A stretch of DNA of 64,000 nt from Algoriphagus alkaliphilus (lineage in GTDB: Bacteria > Bacteroidota > Bacteroidia > Cytophagales > Cyclobacteriaceae), in contig NZ_FMXE01000012.1 in the NCBI RefSeq assembly GCF_900103735.1, forward strand, positions 1 to 64,000, written 5' to 3'. Below the pieces are notes generated by a model. The model was given only the letters and a program-made list of their open reading frames with translations. It made no database searches and was not told the origin of the DNA. The position numbers were made by a program, and so were the translations under genes. Shown here in pieces: positions 8,380-16,995 of this stretch. Position 1 is the stretch's first letter; every line of letters begins with the position of its first letter.

Positions 8380-8898
8380 TCATATCGCCCTGCCTGCAAG
8401 GTATCGTTGTACTTCATAGATATCGATGCTTTTGTTGAATTTCTTGTTGACAGAGGGTGTAGCCTCACTGGAGAACCAGATTTTGAGTGCTGCATCCAGT
8501 TCAAAAGTGCCGGCAGTCTCCAACGAAAACCGCGTGATACTTTTGTAAGGCATAGACTTGTATTCCACTTTGCTGCCAGTTACGCCTTGAACATCGATCA
8601 AGATCAATCGTTTATTGGTGAATATGAAGGTATCGCGAAAGAGCTGAAACCCCATGTCGGTTTCTTGAATTTCTAAAGCCTTTTCAATATACTTTTCTGT
8701 GTTAGCGCAAAATTCCACCCATTTTACCGTTTTAATGTAAGAGTGTTCACCTTTGTAGATATTTGTCCCACTACATTCTCTGGTATTTGGTCTTAAAATA
8801 TTAAACATGTTCTCCTTCAAAATTCCAAAGAACTGGGTTATTAAATGCGTGATTGAATCGCTTTCAGGGTTATATCCAAAATACCATGAAATGCCCAT
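8380..8898 (-). CDS. Bacterial PH-domain protein (bPH_1-like)
   Basis: Up to 172 residues. The second half matches the bacterial pleckstrin-homology-like family related to YozO: DTFIFTNKRLILIDVQGV, then MPYKSITRF and SLETAGTFELDAALKIWF, the typical beta strands around a conserved ETAGT. The biochemical role of the family is unknown. The first codons from 8898 lie inside a repeat unit (ATG GGC ATT is the reverse of its AATGCCCAT), so the start is doubtful. An alternative is the ATG at 8808 (MFNILRPN), leaving 142 residues. Confidence 0.72.
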   Translation of the reverse strand: MGISWYFGYNPESDSITHLITQFFGILKENMFNILRPNTRECSGTNIYKGEHSYIKTVKWVEFCANTEKYIEKALEIQETDMGFQLFRDTFIFTNKRLILIDVQGVTGSKVEYKSMPYKSITRFSLETAGTFELDAALKIWFSSEATPSVNKKFNKSIDIYEVQRYLAGRAI

Positions 8899-9068
8899 GA
8901 GAAAGGCTTCTCACACTGGGGAATGATTATCCAGGGCATTCCATCTGACCATTAAAAAACAAAATATAAACAGATGAAATGCCCATGATCCCGTAGGTAC
9001 GGGATCACACAGTGGAATGATTATAAAGGGCATTCCATGTGACAGCTAAAAAACAAATTATAAACACA
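8887..9068. repeat. Tandem hairpin repeat, two units (88 and 94 bp)
   Basis: Unit 1 is 8887-8974, unit 2 is 8975-9068, and a partial third start (TGAATATG) follows. Both begin TGAAATGCCCATGA, end with ATAAACA(C/G)A, and have an outer inverted pair GAAATGCCC/GGGCATTCC. Inside, unit 1 has the stem TGAGAA/TTCTCA (8898-8913) and unit 2 the different stem TGATCCCGTA/TACGGGATCA (8986-9007). The stems share only their TGA/TCA base, so paired structure is kept while sequence changes. No encoded transposase is nearby. Confidence 0.8.
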
Positions 9069-9071
9069 TGA

Positions 9072-9278
9072 ATATGAATTGTTTTCATCAGGAAGTACAA
9101 TCCCTAAAACAGCGTTCCTATGACTTTTTCGCTCTTGAATTGTTGTAGTTCTTTGTGAATAAGAAATCTCCCACGGAATCCACTGTTCATATTCGGGCTT
9201 ACCCGCTTTTTTCATACCTTTAGAGATCAGAACAATTGTTGTACTGCTTTGACGGATTTTGTCCTGACGCCAAGAGAA
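9072..9278 (-). pseudogene. TIR-domain (DUF1863-like) gene remnant
   Basis: The minus strand from 9278 reads WRQDKIRQSSTTIVLISKGM, then EYEQWIPWEISYS, NAVLGIVLPDENNSY, in one frame. This is the core of MTH538/DUF1863-type TIR domains, which carry a TxVLIS strand, a QWIPWEISYS helix and a LxVVLPD strand. A stop lies directly upstream (9279-9281), so the N-terminus is missing. Homology ends at 9072, four bases from the edge of the hairpin repeat. TIR proteins of this kind often act in NAD-depleting or signalling phage defence. An ATG at 9215 exists, but the product would lack part of the fold. Confidence 0.75.
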
Positions 9279-9590
9279 CTATAAATACCAAAACTCGATT
9301 TTCAAGTGCACTACTTATAATCAGAAGACAAATTTCTAAAAAAAGTATGCAAACATAGGAAGAGATTGCTTTTAGGAGAGGATGCAGATCGTTTCATCGT
9401 GCTGGGTGTTTTGTGAAGGAAAGTTATCTCCATACCACCACATCTTAAATCCCATGTCAATAAGGCTTGGAGCCTGATTTGTCTTAAATCGATAATTTTA
9501 CGCTTTTCAGTAATTTTGATTAGGTAATTTTCCCAAATCCAGAAAAATGAAGCGCGCGAATTTTGATTTTTTCCGAAAATCAAATTAGCC
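9279..9590. other. Gene-poor stretch upstream of the TIR remnant
   Basis: About 310 bp without a gene I can support. A minus-strand frame contains a protein-like run (NQAPSLIDMGFKMWWYGDN) bounded by stops on both sides, which could be another decayed gene piece. No family was recognised. Confidence 0.4.
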
Positions 9591-9630
9591 ATTAAAAAAA
9601 AGAAGCGGCTCTGGATTTCAAAACCGCTTC
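9591..9630 (-). terminator. Terminator of the ferritin gene
   Basis: GAAGCGG (9602-9608) pairs with CCGCTTC (9624-9630). On the minus strand the stem is followed by a long T run (A run 9591-9601). It lies 22 bp past the ferritin stop. Confidence 0.8.
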
Positions 9631-9651
9631 CACTCCATAAAAAGATAGTTT

Positions 9652-10194
9652 TTAAGCTCCTGTTTCAGCAGCTGCGTGGAGCTTACCCAATTCCTGATCG
9701 ATAGTCCAAAGTCCAATACCTTCTTCACCGATAATTTCGAACAGTTCAAGCGCCCTTCTGGACATGGTTTCTTCTTCCCGCTGTTCGGTCACATACCATT
9801 GCATAAAACTGAATGTCGCAAAATCTTTTGCAGTAAAAGCATGATCAACAATACTGTTAATCGACTTTGTTACCTTGATTTCATGTTCAAGAATCAGTTC
9901 AAAAACCTCTCTCAAAGAATTAAAATTGTGACGAACACCTGTGATTTCCGGCTGTATGGCGTGCCCGCCAGCTTCATTGATGTATTGAAAGATCTTCATC
10001 ATGTGCATTCTTTCCTCATCTGCGTGAGTATAAAGATATTTTGCAGCGTTGGCATAGCCCATCATGTGGCACCAAGAAGCCATAGAGAGATAATAAGCTG
10101 AAGACTTACCTTCCATTTCAACCTGTTTGTTGAGCAAAGCTTCTGTATCGGGGAGTAGAGAACGCTGAAGCGTTACAATTTCTTTCTGTTTCAT
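9652..10194 (-). CDS. ftnA: Non-haem ferritin
   Basis: A 180-residue iron-storage ferritin that oxidises Fe2+ at a diiron centre and stores it in a 24-subunit shell. All FtnA-type ferroxidase ligands appear with correct spacing: Glu28, Tyr35, Glu61, His64, Glu105, Gln138 and Glu141. Four helices fit the family. I prefer the start at 10194 (MKQKEIVTLQ); an in-frame ATG 20 codons upstream would add a non-homologous extension. It is a single-gene unit with its own terminator. No Fur-like operator was identified. Confidence 0.93.
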   Translation of the reverse strand: MKQKEIVTLQRSLLPDTEALLNKQVEMEGKSSAYYLSMASWCHMMGYANAAKYLYTHADEERMHMMKIFQYINEAGGHAIQPEITGVRHNFNSLREVFELILEHEIKVTKSINSIVDHAFTAKDFATFSFMQWYVTEQREEETMSRRALELFEIIGEEGIGLWTIDQELGKLHAAAETGA

Positions 10195-10293
10195 AACTGT
10201 GATTATTAAGTATTGTAAGTTAACAAATACAGGGTTCATTCGTTCAAAAACCATAGTTTGGAAAAGGAATTTAGAATTGTTTTAATTAAACAA

Positions 10294-11640
10294 TCAGCGG
10301 GTAAGTGGAGAAGGAAATACGGCAAGACTTTCTTCACCGCTTTCGGTAACCGACTGGACAGCAAAGAAATAATTGTCTTTGGAATAGGGGATAGTTAGGC
10401 TTGTTTCTGTAGTAAAGAACTTCTTCTCCCACACCGGCGAGGAAGTCTCACGCATCAAAACATAGTACCCTTTAACTTTTCCTATTGTTGGAGTTTTCCA
10501 GAGCAAAATCGAATTGTTGCTTAATCCTCGTACATCAATTCTTACTTCCTCAGGCATCCCAGCGGAATTGGCAAGCGAGGCCGATGCTGCCAGATTAACA
10601 GCTGAAACTTTTCTCAGGTATTCAAAATCCATAAACTCAGGTAAATCTCCGTACTGAATGCCATTTTCCACACGCACATTCTCATGCTGTTGGTAGAAAT
10701 TTTCGTTCATTTCGGACATTCTGATAGCAGTGAATCCATTTCTCAAAAATGGAGTTTGATCCCCACCTCTAAGGAATCGGTCACTTCTATAAATCAACTT
10801 CACTTCCAATTGATCAACATAACGCTCTCCGACCTCCTTGATATATCGGGCAAGCTGTCGTGATTTGCTGTCATTGTCTGAATTGGTATAGCGACGGCTA
10901 GCGGCTTGTTGCTCATCTTCAGTCAAAGGAATTGTCTCTGAGAAAACACGAACTTTGGTGTTATCGCTAATATTGGTATCCGAGGATTTGCTGTTACCCA
11001 CGATATCGTTGTTTAAGATTCCTGCAATATTCCAGCCTTCTTTTTTTGCCTTATCGGCCAGATAAGTAGCACCTTTTAAGCCCTGCTCTTCGCCGGTAAA
11101 TGCAACAAAGAGGATGGTTGCTGAAAATTCCATTTTGGCCATCACTCTGGCCAATTCTATGACCACAGCCACACCACTTCCATCGTCATTGGCGCCGGGA
11201 GCTCCGCCGATAGCATCCATGACATCTTTGTTTCTTGAGTCAAGATGTCCTGAAACGATGAAAATCCGATCATCCGCCGGATTCGTGCCTTTCAATTTTG
11301 CGATCACATTTGCCACGGGAGAGTCCTGTGTGATCCTGCGTCCATCGGAAGGAATAGTGAAATTCTCAATCTCAGCACTCATTCGGCCATTTGAGGATTT
11401 TGCAAATGTGTTGAACTTGGACAGGACATAGCGCTGTGCTGCAGGCATACCGTTTTTTTCGTCTCGACTAAGGGTGTGTCGCGTGTGAAAATTAGCAAGA
11501 TCGTAGGTATACTTTCTTAGGGAATCAGATGAAACCTCAAAAACGAGCTTTTCAATTTTGGGATTTCTGATCACGACTGTCTGAGCTTGTACACCCCAAG
11601 CCAAAAGCCCGAAGAATAGCGACAATAATATTTTACGCAT
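10294..11640 (-). CDS. Secreted M28-family zinc aminopeptidase
   Basis: A 448-residue exported metallopeptidase. A signal peptide (1-20, ending VQAQ) is followed by a pro-like region, then the M28 catalytic domain with two-zinc ligands in SGHLDSR (His132), GANDDGSG (Asp152), FTGEEQG (Glu184-185) and NNDIVGN (Asp212); a later QQHENV could give the last His. The last 80 or so residues look like a fibronectin type III-like beta domain (NNSILLWKTP, KGYYVLMRE). It likely trims peptides in the periplasm or outside the cell. The DinB gene starts 68 bp away on the opposite strand. Confidence 0.9.
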   Translation of the reverse strand: MRKILLSLFFGLLAWGVQAQTVVIRNPKIEKLVFEVSSDSLRKYTYDLANFHTRHTLSRDEKNGMPAAQRYVLSKFNTFAKSSNGRMSAEIENFTIPSDGRRITQDSPVANVIAKLKGTNPADDRIFIVSGHLDSRNKDVMDAIGGAPGANDDGSGVAVVIELARVMAKMEFSATILFVAFTGEEQGLKGATYLADKAKKEGWNIAGILNNDIVGNSKSSDTNISDNTKVRVFSETIPLTEDEQQAASRRYTNSDNDSKSRQLARYIKEVGERYVDQLEVKLIYRSDRFLRGGDQTPFLRNGFTAIRMSEMNENFYQQHENVRVENGIQYGDLPEFMDFEYLRKVSAVNLAASASLANSAGMPEEVRIDVRGLSNNSILLWKTPTIGKVKGYYVLMRETSSPVWEKKFFTTETSLTIPYSKDNYFFAVQSVTESGEESLAVFPSPLTR

Positions 11641-11707
11641 GTTTGTGTTTGGTTATAAGCTTAGCCCTAAATTTATCCCAGTAGAATTTATCCCAAGCAA
11701 AAATTAC

Positions 11708-12223
11708 ATGAACACATTCTCATTGCCTAAAAAAGGTGATTTCCCCACTTATTATAAAACCTATCTTTCGAAGATCTCCGATGAAAATTTTTCAGGACAA
11801 ATTCTCCGTCAGGTAAATGAACTTCGGGAATTTTTTCAATCAAAAGGTACAGGCTGGGACTCGAAAGCTTATGGCGAGGGGAAATGGACTCCAAAGGAAA
11901 TCTTGGGTCACTTGCTCGATACCGAACGGATTATGATGTTTAGGGCTCTGTGTTTCGTCAGAGGTGAGCAGCAAGCACTTCCCGGATTTGATCAGGATCA
12001 ATATGTTCAAAATGGCAAATTCAATGGAGTATCAATTGATCTGCTTTTTAAAGATTTTGAAGCTCAGCGAAACTCGTTATTAACTTTCATCCATACTTTG
12101 GACGAAAGTATTTTGGACATTGTGGGCAATGCCAACGGAAAGCCAATAACTCCCAGAGCCCTTTTTTGGATAATTTCCGGGCATTTTACCCATCACTTCA
12201 ACATTCTGAAGGAGCGATATTAA
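11708..12223 (+). CDS. DinB-like putative metal-dependent hydrolase
   Basis: A 171-residue four-helix-bundle protein of the DinB/YfiT superfamily. Probable metal-binding His residues occur in GHLLDTER and near the C-terminus in GHFTHHFNILKERY, as in bacillithiol transferase-like DinB_2 proteins. The substrate is unknown; members of the superfamily act in low-molecular-weight thiol transfer. The ATG at 11708 (MNTFSLPKKG) is chosen over an upstream one at 11639, which would overlap the divergent peptidase start. It is followed 3 bp later by the PhzF-like gene, so the two are probably one operon. Confidence 0.83.
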   Translation: MNTFSLPKKGDFPTYYKTYLSKISDENFSGQILRQVNELREFFQSKGTGWDSKAYGEGKWTPKEILGHLLDTERIMMFRALCFVRGEQQALPGFDQDQYVQNGKFNGVSIDLLFKDFEAQRNSLLTFIHTLDESILDIVGNANGKPITPRALFWIISGHFTHHFNILKERY

Positions 12224-12226
12224 GCC

Positions 12227-13021
12227 ATGAAAATTCCTATTGCAGTAATTGATGCGTTTACAATCCGGGCTTTCGCAGGAAATCCGGCAGGTGTCTGCCT
12301 TTTAGATCAGGAGCTCACCTCAGACCAAATGCAATCTATCGCCATGGAAATGAATTTGAGCGAAACGGCTTTTGTTCAAAAAACTCAAAAACGAGGATAC
12401 TATTCTTTAAGATGGTTTACTCCAACCTTGGAAATAGACCTTTGCGGTCACGCAACATTAGCAGCTTCTTTTTGGATGCTTCGATCCGGGTGGGCAGTTG
12501 AGGGTGAAATGATTCATTTTGCGACCTTGAGCGGGGAGCTTCGGGTTAAAAGTGAAGGAGAATGGCTCATTATGGACTTTCCTTTGATTCCGACATTTAC
12601 CGATACTCATCCTAAATTTAAATCATCCTTGTTTGGATATGCTATTGTTCAGGCAGCGCAGCTCAACAAAAACTGGATTTTCGAACTGGAAGATGAAAAA
12701 GCAGTGACCCAATTAATCCCTGACTTTGTTGCTATCGCCGAGAACAGTGAAGAAGGATTTATTATCACAGCAAAAGGGGAGGGAGAATATGATATCGTCA
12801 GCAGATTTTTCGGGCCGAATGTTGGAGTTCCTGAGGATCCTGTTACCGGTTTTGCTCATTGTGCCTTAATGGATTACTGGAATCAAAAATCGGGATATAC
12901 CCAAATCAAAGCTTATCAGGCCAGTAAAAGAGGAGGAGAATTATTTCTTGAAAAACATGATGACAGAGTACTGATCAAAGGTCAGGCTGTTGCGGTTTTG
13001 GAGGGTTTGATCAATGTTTAA
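12227..13021 (+). CDS. PhzF-family isomerase/epimerase
   Basis: A 264-residue member of the PhzF superfamily (diaminopimelate epimerase-like fold). The acid-base Glu46 is in NLSETAF, and the family motifs DLCGHATLA (71-79) and VPEDPVTGFAHC near residue 205 are present. Characterised members isomerise small aromatic or amino-acid-like acids, but most have unknown substrates, and no phenazine genes occur here. It is three bases downstream of the DinB-like gene and just ahead of the ion channel gene, suggesting co-transcription. Confidence 0.9.
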   Translation: MKIPIAVIDAFTIRAFAGNPAGVCLLDQELTSDQMQSIAMEMNLSETAFVQKTQKRGYYSLRWFTPTLEIDLCGHATLAASFWMLRSGWAVEGEMIHFATLSGELRVKSEGEWLIMDFPLIPTFTDTHPKFKSSLFGYAIVQAAQLNKNWIFELEDEKAVTQLIPDFVAIAENSEEGFIITAKGEGEYDIVSRFFGPNVGVPEDPVTGFAHCALMDYWNQKSGYTQIKAYQASKRGGELFLEKHDDRVLIKGQAVAVLEGLINV

Positions 13022-13042
13022 TCTTCCATACCTGAAAAAATA

Positions 13043-13720
13043 ATGTGGCCCATAATTAAAAAAATCACGCAAAATTGGCTGACAGAATTAAGCATCAAAG
13101 CACTCTTGGTTGCATTACTTTTCACGGTTTTTTTCCTTCCCATATTGATTGAAACCGGATTTGTAAGTTTCATTTTTGTCAACACGGTTTTCATATTTAT
13201 TTTCTTCATAGGAATTTGGTCTTCGGATACAAAACTTATGGTGATTTTGACAAGCTTATTGTTTTTCACCCAACTGTCTTTACGGATTCTCCGCTTCAGC
13301 GAATTGCCTGTGGATTTTTATCTTGCGGAGCGAATAGTAGGATTGATCAATATGATCGCATTCATATTTTTGAATATCAATCTTTTATTTAAAAAACATG
13401 AGAATCATTTGTATCGCATTATCGGAGCAATTAATGTTTATTTATTGGTGGCTATCTATGGCGCATTTGGCTTCGAGGTGATTCAGTTAATAATCGGTGA
13501 TTCCATCTCTGGAGCACATGAATTATCAGGACTTGATTCAGATTTTGCTTCCTATATCTACTTTTCCATGGTTTCATTGACTACTGTGGGCTTTGGTGAT
13601 TATTTCCCTGTCAATATTTTTTCAAAAATGCTTTCGGTTTTTTTGTCAATGAGCGGAATTTTATATCCGGCTATAGTTATCGCCAGACTTATCAACCCCG
13701 AAATCAATGAAAAAAAATAG
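13043..13720 (+). CDS. Potassium channel-like membrane protein (TVGFGD filter)
   Basis: A 225-residue integral membrane protein with about six hydrophobic segments. The last two flank a pore loop with the selectivity filter TVGFGD at 181-186, and VSLTTVGFGDYFPV matches the Ion_trans_2 K+ channel pattern. Four further segments precede it, but no charged S4 helix and no cytoplasmic RCK domain are seen, so voltage gating or ligand gating is not evident. It follows phzF-like by 21 bp. The next gene's likely start is 88 bp beyond its end. Confidence 0.88.
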   Translation: MWPIIKKITQNWLTELSIKALLVALLFTVFFLPILIETGFVSFIFVNTVFIFIFFIGIWSSDTKLMVILTSLLFFTQLSLRILRFSELPVDFYLAERIVGLINMIAFIFLNINLLFKKHENHLYRIIGAINVYLLVAIYGAFGFEVIQLIIGDSISGAHELSGLDSDFASYIYFSMVSLTTVGFGDYFPVNIFSKMLSVFLSMSGILYPAIVIARLINPEINEKK

Positions 13721-13808
13721 AATTTCCATTCCTGTAATTTGGGATAGACAATTAGAAGATACCTCTTTAATTTCCATTGATTTATTCCTTTCCCAATTTC
13801 AAAAAAAT

Positions 13809-15293
13809 ATGAAAAAATTCTGCCTGATCTTTCTGTGCATCATCCTGAGCGGCATGACCCAGGCTCAGGAAGTCCGAAAAATTCCTGTCGAATCCAAAGT
13901 GGAAACTACCAACGAGGTCACAATCAAAGGCAAGCGTGTACCCTACAGGGCTACAGCGGGGACCCAGCCCGTATGGGATGAAAAAGGAGAGCCGATTGCC
14001 TCACTTTTTTACACCTACTATGAGCGGACTGATATATCTGATAAGGCCTCAAGGCCTCTTGTGATTAGCTTCAACGGAGGTCCGGGCTCAGCATCGATTT
14101 GGATGCATTTGGCCTATACCGGTCCTGTGATACTGAATATTGATTCAGAAGGATACCCGGTGCAGCCTTATGGCACAAAGGCAAATCCACATTCTATTCT
14201 TGATGTGGCAGATATCGTCTACATCGATCCGGTCAACACCGGTTATTCCAGAATTATTAAAGAAGATACCCCCCGAGGTACCTTTTTCGGGATCAATTCA
14301 GACATCAAGTACCTTGCGGATTGGGTCAATACTTTTGTCACTCGTGTCAATCGCTGGGCTTCCCCCAAGTACTTGATTGGAGAAAGTTATGGGACGACCC
14401 GAGTTGCGGGATTAGTCGCCCAACTACAGAATTCACATTGGATGTATTTTAACGGCGTGATCCTGGTATCTCCTACCGATATGGGGATTGAGCGTGGCGG
14501 GCCTATAAAAATGGCTAACTACTGGCCTTATTATGCCGCTACAGCTTGGTATCACAAGGCATTACCGGCTGAGCTACAAAGCAAAGATTTGGATGAGTTG
14601 TTGGCCATCGTCGAGCCATTCGCAGTGAATGAAGTCCTCCCGGCCATGTCAAAAGGCGGAATGCTTTCCGATTCAGAGCGAGATGCCATAGCAACCAAAA
14701 TGGCCTATTATTCGGGATTGAGTAAAACGTCAATTCTTCAGCAGAATTTGATGATTCCAACAAGTTTTTTTTGGAAGGAATTGCTTCGCGAGCGAGACGG
14801 CATGACCATCGGTCGATTGGACAGCCGATACAAAGGATTTGACCGCATGGAAGGCGGGGTGACCTATGACTTTGATCCTGCATTGACGAGCTGGAATCAT
14901 GCGTTTGCTCCGGCATTTAACATCTATGCGAAAAACGTCCTTAAATTCAACACCGACCTGACTTACAATCTTTTCGGCCCGGTACATCCTTGGGACAGAA
15001 GTAATGAGACCACAGGATACGATTTGGGAACTGCCATGCGTCAAAACCCTTATTTACACCTGATGGTTCAGTCGGGCTATTTTGATGGAGGCACGGATTA
15101 TTTCAATGCCAAGTACAGCACATGGCATATCGATCCAAATGGTAAAATGAAAGATCGAATTGATTTTAAAGGCTATCGATCCGGCCACATGATGTATCTG
15201 AGAGCCGAAGATCTGGCGACCTCCAATGAGGACATTCGCCAGTTTATCCAGAAATCTCTGGTTAAGCCCGGTCAACCGGCAATGTATAAATAA
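13809..15293 (+). CDS. Secreted S10 serine carboxypeptidase
   Basis: A 494-residue exported peptidase of family S10. The signal peptide is 1-20 (ending TQAQ). Family signatures are FNGGPGSAS (88-96, oxyanion region), GESYGTTR with the nucleophile Ser193, YFDGGTDYFNAKY with the likely Asp, and SGHMMYL with the likely His. It should remove C-terminal residues from peptides in the envelope or medium. The ATG at 13809 is chosen because it starts exactly at the signal peptide; an in-frame ATG at 13707 would overlap the channel gene and bury the signal. Confidence 0.92.
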   Translation: MKKFCLIFLCIILSGMTQAQEVRKIPVESKVETTNEVTIKGKRVPYRATAGTQPVWDEKGEPIASLFYTYYERTDISDKASRPLVISFNGGPGSASIWMHLAYTGPVILNIDSEGYPVQPYGTKANPHSILDVADIVYIDPVNTGYSRIIKEDTPRGTFFGINSDIKYLADWVNTFVTRVNRWASPKYLIGESYGTTRVAGLVAQLQNSHWMYFNGVILVSPTDMGIERGGPIKMANYWPYYAATAWYHKALPAELQSKDLDELLAIVEPFAVNEVLPAMSKGGMLSDSERDAIATKMAYYSGLSKTSILQQNLMIPTSFFWKELLRERDGMTIGRLDSRYKGFDRMEGGVTYDFDPALTSWNHAFAPAFNIYAKNVLKFNTDLTYNLFGPVHPWDRSNETTGYDLGTAMRQNPYLHLMVQSGYFDGGTDYFNAKYSTWHIDPNGKMKDRIDFKGYRSGHMMYLRAEDLATSNEDIRQFIQKSLVKPGQPAMYK

Positions 15294-15324
15294 ACCCAAA
15301 AGACCAATAATACTATAGGTAGGG

Positions 15325-15366
15325 AAAAGCCCGGAAGTGTGATCTTTTCGGGCTTTTACTTTTTAA
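15325..15366 (+). terminator. Terminator between convergent S10 peptidase and CBS genes
   Basis: AAAAGCCCG (15325-15333) pairs with CGGGCTTTT (15349-15357), with T-rich sequence after it. The A-rich left flank makes it usable in both directions. Confidence 0.75.
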
Positions 15367-15380
15367 TAGGCAAGGTGTAA

Positions 15381-15764
15381 TCAATACGAATACACAATGT
15401 CACGTAGATGGATCACGCCGATATAGTTGCCGTTTTCTTCTACAGGAGCGACATTGATCTTAGAATTGAGCAGCAGGCGGGAAACGTATTTACTGTTAAG
15501 ATTTGAGGAGATAGACAAAGCGGGCTTAGTCATTATTTCATATACACTGACCTCCTCAGGTTTTAGATCTTTGGCTATCACTCCCCTGATGATGTCAGAG
15601 ATTACGATGATTCCATTTGCGTCCTGTTCGTTTCTTTTTTTAATAAAAAGATAATCCACCTGATTTTCCTTCATCAAGTTTATGGCCTCTCTGACGGAAG
15701 CTAATCCATCGATGTAGTAAAGTGAAAGTGAGGCGATGTCTTTTGCGGACTTTGAAGAACTCAT
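15381..15764 (-). CDS. CBS-pair protein
   Basis: A 127-residue stand-alone CBS pair. CBS1 covers about 15-65 (ASVREAINLMKENQVDYLFI, then GIIVISDIIR) and CBS2 about 72-127 (ALSISSNLNSKYVSRLLLN, then IGVIHLRDIV). CBS pairs bind adenine nucleotides and tune partner proteins. Here it is the last gene of a four-gene operon with two DUF1538 membrane proteins and a PII-like protein, 11 bp after the PII-like gene, so a role in sensing energy charge for the transporter is an inference from context. Confidence 0.85.
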   Translation of the reverse strand: MSSSKSAKDIASLSLYYIDGLASVREAINLMKENQVDYLFIKKRNEQDANGIIVISDIIRGVIAKDLKPEEVSVYEIMTKPALSISSNLNSKYVSRLLLNSKINVAPVEENGNYIGVIHLRDIVYSY

Positions 15765-15775
15765 ATTAATGTCAT

Positions 15776-16120
15776 TTAAAGGTTTTCATCTCTTAATTTT
15801 CCTTTGATATTTTCAATCTGCTTTTCCAATCCTGCTACTCGTTCCACATTCAACACGACTGCAATTCCGTTTCCAGGTTCTCTTAATTTGCATTCTGAAG
15901 AGATCGCATCTAGTAAATTATTAACGATATGCTCTTCCACTACAAACAACAATATGTCGGTTTTGTCTACTATAGAAACCCCCAAAAACGTGGCTTGTGA
16001 AGATCCGGAACCTCTTGCAGGAATTACTACGTCTCCGGTGGCACCAGCTTTTTTAGCCGTATTGATTACTTTTTCAGTAATCTCCGGATTAACAAAGGTC
16101 ATTACGATTTTGAATCTCAT
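15776..16120 (-). CDS. PII-like signal protein
   Basis: A 114-residue ferredoxin-fold protein resembling the PII family. Family-like segments are the N-terminal strand KIVMTFVN, GATGDVVIPARGSG opening a T-loop-like region, ILLFVVEEH, and the C-terminal GNGIAVVLNVERVAGL. It lacks the classical uridylylated Tyr context and is not next to amtB or glnA, so it is not a standard nitrogen sensor. Its start overlaps the stop of the upstream DUF1538 gene by four bases, indicating translational coupling and likely control of that membrane complex. Confidence 0.85.
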   Translation of the reverse strand: MRFKIVMTFVNPEITEKVINTAKKAGATGDVVIPARGSGSSQATFLGVSIVDKTDILLFVVEEHIVNNLLDAISSECKLREPGNGIAVVLNVERVAGLEKQIENIKGKLRDENL

Positions 16121-16902
16121 GGTGTGGGATGTTTTTTGAATCTTTTTTTGATCAATTCGATAAGTTGTAAATATCCAAGGACTGTTATAATAGGAAACAT
16201 GCAGACTAAAGCAATCAAGCCAAATCCATCAAGGGCCGGGTTACTTCCTTCCACTGAGGAGGAGAGCCCGATACCTAATGCCGCTACTATCGGGACTGTA
16301 ACTGTCGAGGTGGTCACACCCCCAGAATCATAAGCTAGCGCTACCATACTTTTCGGAGCAAATATGGTCTGTACGATGACAATTAAATAACTCACTATCA
16401 AATAATAATACAGTGGTGTCCCGGTAACGATTCTAAAAGTTCCAAGCGCAAGTGCAGTACCGGCACCGAAAGCAACTGTAAGTCTCAGTGTCCATTCATT
16501 TAGACTTCCGCCTGAGATTGTATTAGCTTTTATGGCTACAGCTTTGAGGGCAGGTTCGGCTAAGGTGGTAGAAAAACCAACTAATGCTGAGAATATGTAG
16601 ATCCAATAATAGGATCCCCAAAATATTTTTCCATCCAAATCTGGCTTAACAAATTCTGGCGAAGAAAGCTGAAAAGCCATGATTTTTCCGATGGGAAAAA
16701 GAGCCTTTTCCAAACCCATCAGAAAGAAGGCCAACCCAAGAATAACAAAAACAAATCCCAAAAAGACATTTCTAAGGTTAGGGATTGGTTTTTTGATTAC
16801 GAGGATTTGATAGAAAGCAATCAGCATAAGAATAGGTGCCACATCCCGAATGGTATCGAGTAAAATGGAACCAAATTCAATTACGAGGTTAATGCTTTTC
16901 AT
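16117..16902 (-). CDS. DUF1538 membrane protein (second subunit)
   Basis: A 261-residue polytopic membrane protein of the DUF1538 family. Family-specific motifs are FFLMGLEKALFPIG, GFSTTLAEPALKA and AYDSGGVTTSTVTVPIV; the polar sequences inside helices suggest an ion path. DUF1538 pairs have, to my knowledge, been described as a two-subunit Na+(K+)/H+ antiporter (UmpAB); that assignment is from family knowledge and not shown here. It is the homologue of the gene 93 bp upstream and overlaps the PII-like gene by four bases. Confidence 0.85.
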   Translation of the reverse strand: MKSINLVIEFGSILLDTIRDVAPILMLIAFYQILVIKKPIPNLRNVFLGFVFVILGLAFFLMGLEKALFPIGKIMAFQLSSPEFVKPDLDGKIFWGSYYWIYIFSALVGFSTTLAEPALKAVAIKANTISGGSLNEWTLRLTVAFGAGTALALGTFRIVTGTPLYYYLIVSYLIVIVQTIFAPKSMVALAYDSGGVTTSTVTVPIVAALGIGLSSSVEGSNPALDGFGLIALVCMFPIITVLGYLQLIELIKKRFKKHPTP

Positions 16903-16995
16903 TAAAATTCTAGTTTGGGCAGAGGATAAAATCCTGAATTATTTCCTTTATAATAGTATGATAATCAACAGTTAGAAATTTTTATTCATTGTGAA

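Noticed and set aside
8887..9068. CRISPR array or integron attC sites
   Set aside because: Only two long units without spacers, no cas or integrase gene, and no GTTRRRY/RYYYAAC core sites.
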